This document shows, piece after piece, positions 59,281 to 64,000 of a stretch of 64,000 nt of DNA. Position numbers and translations under genes: made by a program. This DNA comes from Sweltsa coloradensis. Its lineage: Eukaryota; Arthropoda; Insecta; Plecoptera; Chloroperlidae. The notes beneath the pieces are model-generated. The model saw nothing but the letters and a program-made list of their open reading frames with translations. It did not search any database and had not been told where the DNA came from. Positions within the stretch are counted from its first letter, which is position 1. Each line of letters opens with the position of its first letter. The stretch lies in the NCBI GenBank assembly GCA_024449915.1, contig JAMZAV010002033.1, positions 121,453 through 185,452 on the forward strand, written 5' to 3'.

Positions 59281-59886
59281 ACTAGGAAAACGCTCAGTTG
59301 GACGCGTTGTCTGAGCGAGCACCGGTACGTGCAACATGACCCGAGTACGACATTCCCATAAGGCCCACCACACAGTGTAGGCCTAACTGGATATTGACAT
59401 TGTACACTATATACTATTCCAACATCTTTGCATTGTACTAATTCACGTCATGCCTTCAAAGTGTATCTTTGTACCTTCACTGCCTCCTTCATTTTTTAAC
59501 ATCATTTTTCGAATTATGATTACCAATAAGTCTTTAAGGTCTTGACCGATTTAGCTGAAAATTTGGAAAATAGGAGAGAATGTTGTACTTATTGACCCTG
59601 CAAAATTTCATAACGATCGGAACATTTTTATTATTTTAATTTCTTAATTTTTTAATTTTTAATTTTGTTATTTTGTAATTTTTTAATTTTTTTTATAACC
59701 AACGATCGGATTTTGTTCAAAAACTATACAGCAACCCGCTTAGGTGGTATGTACATGTGTGCAAAATTTCAGGTCGATCAGAGAAACGGTGCGACCTGTA
59801 TCGAAGCAGTAACAGAAAAAAAACAAAAAAAAAAACAGACATTCGAGCCATAAGAGTCAAGTGGAGACGCTCGCTACGCTCGCTCA
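59281..59886 (+). mobile_element. Family A element, copy 3, with 6-bp duplication ATAACG
   Basis: Left end ACTAGGAAAACGCTCAGTTG, right end CGAGCCATAAGAGTCAAG to CTCGCTACGCTCGCTCA. ATAACG lies immediately outside both ends (59,275-59,280 and 59,887-59,892), the clearest target duplication in the family. Subterminal CGCTCAG...CTGAGCG forms a small hairpin at the left end (59,291-59,318). The interior has GATTTAGCTGAAAATTTGGA, AACGATCGGA twice and a T-rich tract, but not the X-box repeat found in copies 1 and 2. Length 606 bp. Non-coding; superfamily unknown. Confidence 0.82.
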
Positions 59887-59892
59887 ATAACG

Positions 59893-62661
59893 TCGTAAAC
59901 ACAAACATTTTATCCGTTCTTGAAACGTGATGAATGAATGTTTTCTTGTAGGGCTACCCCGCGCACATAGCTGTACACCCCTCAAAGAAGTGCAACAAAG
60001 TGTATTTCACATAATCGTGTTGTTGATAAGGGTAGCTATTTGCCTCCCCTATAAAGATCTTGTTCTGCTAGGGCGCTGTAAGGCAATGACGGCTACTCGA
60101 CAAACATGTAAACATTTTCATTTATGCATACATTAATGTGTTTTAACATGAAACGAAACCTTCAAAAGACATTATTTACTACAGTTACACCTACGGGAGT
60201 GTTTCCCGACTAACCAAATCGAGAAAAGCTTCAAAAGATGGTTTGTCTTGGCTAGCTTTGTCATCAGTTTATTTTAAGTCCTAGAATTGAGGGAACAATT
60301 CTGTTCTTCGTGATGGAAGTGATGACCAGTGGCGAGTCCGTGGAAATACGAGGGGTTGACTCCCCCCCCTCATATCCGCACGATTCTCCGTAAAGTTGAC
60401 GGCTTCCAATAAAGCATCCGGGGGGTACAGTGCGGTACAGCGAGACGCAGCTACAGTTGTTCACTTGCAACTAGATGGCGGGAGCGAAGTCATTCACTCC
60501 CGTAGGATTAGCGGGATGATCCCCGCAGGGAGTGGACGCCGCGCCGTTTACACGCTTTGCTTTGCTTTGGTCGATACCGAGAAAAACCGATCCCGGGACT
60601 CGGGCGGGGGGATCGCGAGGATTCAAACACTATATAGTTGGAAGGGAAACACAATTTCCATTTTGACGTCCTTCAAACGTTTATTTTCAACTCGCGGTAA
60701 AATATCACATGGGTAGCCGTAGAACTCGAAGTAATTATCACGATTATGGTATACTAAAACACGGAAAATCAAATGGAGACCTGATAGACCGACTATTGGT
60801 TGTGGTACTCACAGTGGGTGCAGAGGATTGGCTGCAGAAAGTAGACATCAGTTAGGGGGTGGTTGGTGGCGCTAGATCGCGGAAACGAGCACTGCGACCC
60901 TGCAACAGAACACACATGGAGAGTGAGTTTCATACAGGCAAATACAAATCACAAGTATCAATTATGTAATTTATACAAAGATCTTCTTCTTTATCTTCTT
61001 GATATTGACCATCGCTCGAACCCCGTCCCCGGCAATCCTGACTGAAGGTTGAGCCCTCGGACATCACACCCGGTTATACTACCCAGACCCTACAGCAGTT
61101 TCGTTACAGCCGCGTTCAACCAATGATCGAGTTCAATATTGTCCAAAGACAAAGAATGGGGGGCTCAGATTATTGCGTTCGTACAAAAACATAAATACTT
61201 ACAAAACCGAAATAATAAGAATAGGGTATCCGTAAAATAATAATAAATTTGTATTTCGTTTTAACTACCTAACAAACTGACGGAAATGGGCAAATTTGAA
61301 TTGAATAGATGAATAATCCAAATTCTGAACCGAAATAAATCGACTAGTGAAAAACGGAAGCATGATAATATGCGATAATATGTAGGATTGTTATGTTCGA
61401 CGGCCGTAGTATTCCGAGCTGCAGTGTTGGTTGTAAGTCATAGACCCGAGTTCGACGCATGCAGGGCCGAGTGAAATGAAATGATCCTATTACTCCGACT
61501 GGGACTCATCTCGTCCGCAGTCAAACTACGTAGCCTCTTCCTTGGTTTCATCAAGAGATGGAAGAAAATGTTTTATGCAAATCTAGCAATCTTGCTTTTG
61601 GTTAGCCCTTCCACTCGCAATGAATAGCAATCACCACGAGCGAGTGCGTTTGTTTTACATTTAGCGCGTTCATTTCGGGTGGCGTACTCGAGCCTGAATT
61701 ACAGTGTGTTTTATCCCTAATATAGGTTACTAATAACTGATAAAAAGCCGGATCATTATCAATTGAACTTGAGAGATTAGATACATTAGCGAGCCGGTAT
61801 TGAGCGGCCTATTGTGTACAGTCCGTCCCAGTCTACTGTACACCGTCAGATCTGACCTTGAGTTGACACAATCGAATCTTCCTTAGCAACAGACATTCCT
61901 ACACTAGGAAGACATCTCAATATCAATACGTTCGGTTCGAGGCGATTTTAAGTTTGCGAGAATTTCACAAAAACCAATAGATTTTGTTATACTTTCATAA
62001 GTCTTTTTTTAATAAATAAGTTTTATTTTCAAGTAGGGTGTACGTACCATCGTTGCACTTTCACAATGATCAATTTGTATATGTTTTCATTAAAAAACAT
62101 GCATTAGTATAAATTTAATAAACAAAAGTTACCCAATCCGAAAGTAAGTTATCCGAAAATAAAACGTTTCTCGACATTTCACCTCAGCTATATAGAGAGA
62201 GAGTAGAGTTGCTATAGCGATGTGAAAGATTGTAACTCTATTTCCTCCCTTGACAAGGAGTATACATGATCCACAGGTGCCCAGTAACTATACATAACTA
62301 AACTTGGCCTAACTGCACTGAAACACAAATTGAACACATTTTAAAACAATACGAATAATTATACATATATATTGTACAAATATTAACTCCACAACAATTA
62401 AGTATCATAAAGGAAATAAAGTTATAAAATACGAAACATATTGAAATGTGACAAGGTGATTCGGATCGGATCGGTAACTGGCATAAACGTCTGTTTTAAA
62501 CGTTGTAAATTTCTGTATCAATGGCCAACAATTTGTTGCGGTTGATGGTGGGGAAGGGGGTATTCAAAAACATCAATACTGGCACATGGAATTCTGGAAG
62601 GAATGTGAGTTCTTGTCAATCTTACTAGGAAGCTTCGCAAACGCTTTTTCAGGCGCGTTGT
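59893..62661. other. Intergenic, nothing recognised
   Basis: CAGTGGCG near 60,328 and a C run at 60,363-60,370 may be traces of the hAT-like MITE. GAGTTCGACGC at about 61,450 is weakly box B-like. No gene recognised. Confidence 0.45.
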
Positions 62662-63406
62662 TGGATGAGCGTAATTTTTTGAACACGAAAAAAAGCGTAA
62701 AATTGAGATTTTCATGAGAAATAATTTTTCGATTACGTTCAAATTTCACACGAATATATTAATTCATAAAATTAAGGTTCTGTGAAAAAATCATTACAAT
62801 CGGATTAAACATGTAGGTGTTAAAGTTGAAGAAATTTTAAAAAAAGAAAAAAAACGTAAAATTGCGATTATCACGAGAAATAATTTTTTGATTGCGCTCA
62901 AATTTCACACGAATATATAAATTCATGAAATTAAGGTTCTGTGAAAAAATCATTACAATCGGATAAAGCATGTAGGTGTTATAACCGACGAAATATAAAA
63001 ATTCGAAAAAAATCGTAAAATTGCGATTTTCATGAAAAATATTTTTCCGATTACGCTCAAATTTCACACGATTGTATCAATTCATAAAATTAAGGTTCTG
63101 TGAAAAAATCATTACAATCGGACAAAGAATGTACGTGTTATTCGAAGAAATTTTTAAAAATCGAAAAAAATCGTAAAATTGCGATTTTAATGAGAAATAA
63201 TTTTCCAATTGCGCTCAAAAACGTGGCAGTTCTAAGTTCAGAGATTTAGAAGGCATCCATAAAATTTCATCGCAATCGGGAGTATCGGTTTAGCCGGAAT
63301 CGTGCTAACAGACAGACAAAAATACAAAAAGAAAAAAAAAACATTCCGGATTTTTTTCTCCAGTATAGTGAAATGGAATCTTCGCTTCGCTCGCTACGCT
63401 CATCCA
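62662..63406 (+). mobile_element. Family B element with ~159-bp internal tandem repeat
   Basis: Ends TGGATGAGCGTAA (62,662) and TTCGCTCGCTACGCTCATCCA (to 63,406). The interior is a tandem repeat with the landmark TTTTCATGAGAAATAATTTT at about 62,709, 62,868, 63,027 and 63,185, a period of 158-159 bp; each unit has TTCACACGAATATAT, AAATTAAGGTTCTGTGAAAA and ATCATTACAATCGGA. After the array come GCATCCATAAAATTTCATCG, CGGAATCGTGCTAACAGACA, an A-rich tract, ATTCCGGATTTTTTTCTCCA and the palindromic TTCGCTTCGCTCGCTACGC. The element is 745 bp with no coding capacity. Confidence 0.82.
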
Positions 63407-64000
63407 ATAAGGATGTGAAAGTTTACATTTTGAATGATGAGGTCCGAGCCGACGAAGTTATGGAACGTCGGTTGTCGTTGGTATCGAATGTTGGACAGGT
63501 GTTGGTAACAAAGCGCAGTATGTATATTGCCACGGTAAAAATGTACATTATTTTGATAACGAAAATAAACTTTAAAAACGTTACTTTCAATATTCGTAAC
63601 TTGATGTGGATTCCTCCCAATGATCGCGTAGTCAACGTGGGAAGTGAGAGTTGAAGCCTCCTTGATGATAACAAGTGCAACATGTCCCTTGAGCTTGAAA
63701 GGCAAGTCAGTAGGCGGCCTGATCGTAATCGTTCTTGTTGTCCGACCTGGAAGTGTATCGACTATCCGCGCGTGGATGCATCGTCGTCGTCGTCGTCGTC
63801 CGTCGTCGTCGTCGTCGTGTCAATCAGCGCCGCAGATGTCGACCAGGATAAGATTCCGTCAGTGCGGGCGGGCGTTGAGTGGGGCCGAAGACAGATGCAA
63901 CTCACACCACACAGGACGCAACAACAAGGAATATTGATTGATTGATTGATTGATTGATTCATTGATACCGATGACTTCATTTCATTTTTTTTAAAAATTT
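63407..64000. other. Intergenic with CGT and ATTG microsatellites
   Basis: (CGT)n at about 63,779-63,818 and (ATTG)n at about 63,933-63,964. Short frames over them have no family motif. Confidence 0.6.

Overview
This window looks like eukaryotic, probably marine-invertebrate, intergenic DNA made mostly of repeats. I could not recognise any host protein-coding gene. There are no long open frames with family motifs outside transposon remnants, no operon-like gene order, many AT-rich stretches and microsatellites, and several classes of animal transposable element. The word AGGCCTA recurs in the clean sequence (for example near 34,000, 41,430, 43,030 and 47,190). I associate this with echinoderm, hemichordate or amphioxus-like genomes, but that is a weak taxonomic inference.

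The window mixes two sequence qualities. Positions 1 to about 14,250 and about 47,300 to 52,630 are full of stretched or collapsed homopolymers (runs such as CCCCTTTTGGGG) and broken reading frames, as expected of unpolished long-read consensus. The rest reads as clean sequence. Each poor block carries satellite-like tandem DNA: a 44-bp array at 6.1-8.5 kb, a ~78-bp array folded back on itself at 13.1-14.0 kb, and a ~115-bp array at 48.2-50.0 kb. The second poor block is bounded by two copies of the same ~250-bp sequence, one degraded and one clean, which suggests redundant gap filling.

Layout: 0.1-4.2 kb, a minus-strand I/Nimb-like LINE with ORF1 zinc knuckle, endonuclease, reverse transcriptase and RNase H pieces in the correct order; 6.1-8.5 kb, 44-bp satellite; 13.1-14.0 kb, palindromic satellite; 14.3-47 kb, clean DNA with a series of non-autonomous DNA transposons (two hAT-like elements with perfect 8-bp target duplications, two PIF/Harbinger-like elements with 3-bp duplications, a TA-flanked MITE, and a nest of palindromic elements at 35.3-36.4 kb), a Penelope-like fragment at 34.3-35.0 kb, minisatellites and microsatellites; 47.3-52.6 kb, poor block with satellite and a GC-rich unrecognised segment; 52.6-64 kb, clean DNA with tRNA-derived SINEs and more transposons.

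The most distinctive biology is two element families seen more than once here: family A (three copies, 25.9, 43.7 and 59.3 kb) and family B (57.9, 62.7 and inside the 35.5 kb nest). Both have short conserved ends and an internal block whose tandem copy number differs between insertions, reminiscent of tandem-repeat-bearing non-autonomous elements such as Helentron-associated elements, but I cannot place either with certainty. Family A repeats also carry an RFX X-box-like palindrome. I found no evidence of a new enzymatic or defence system.
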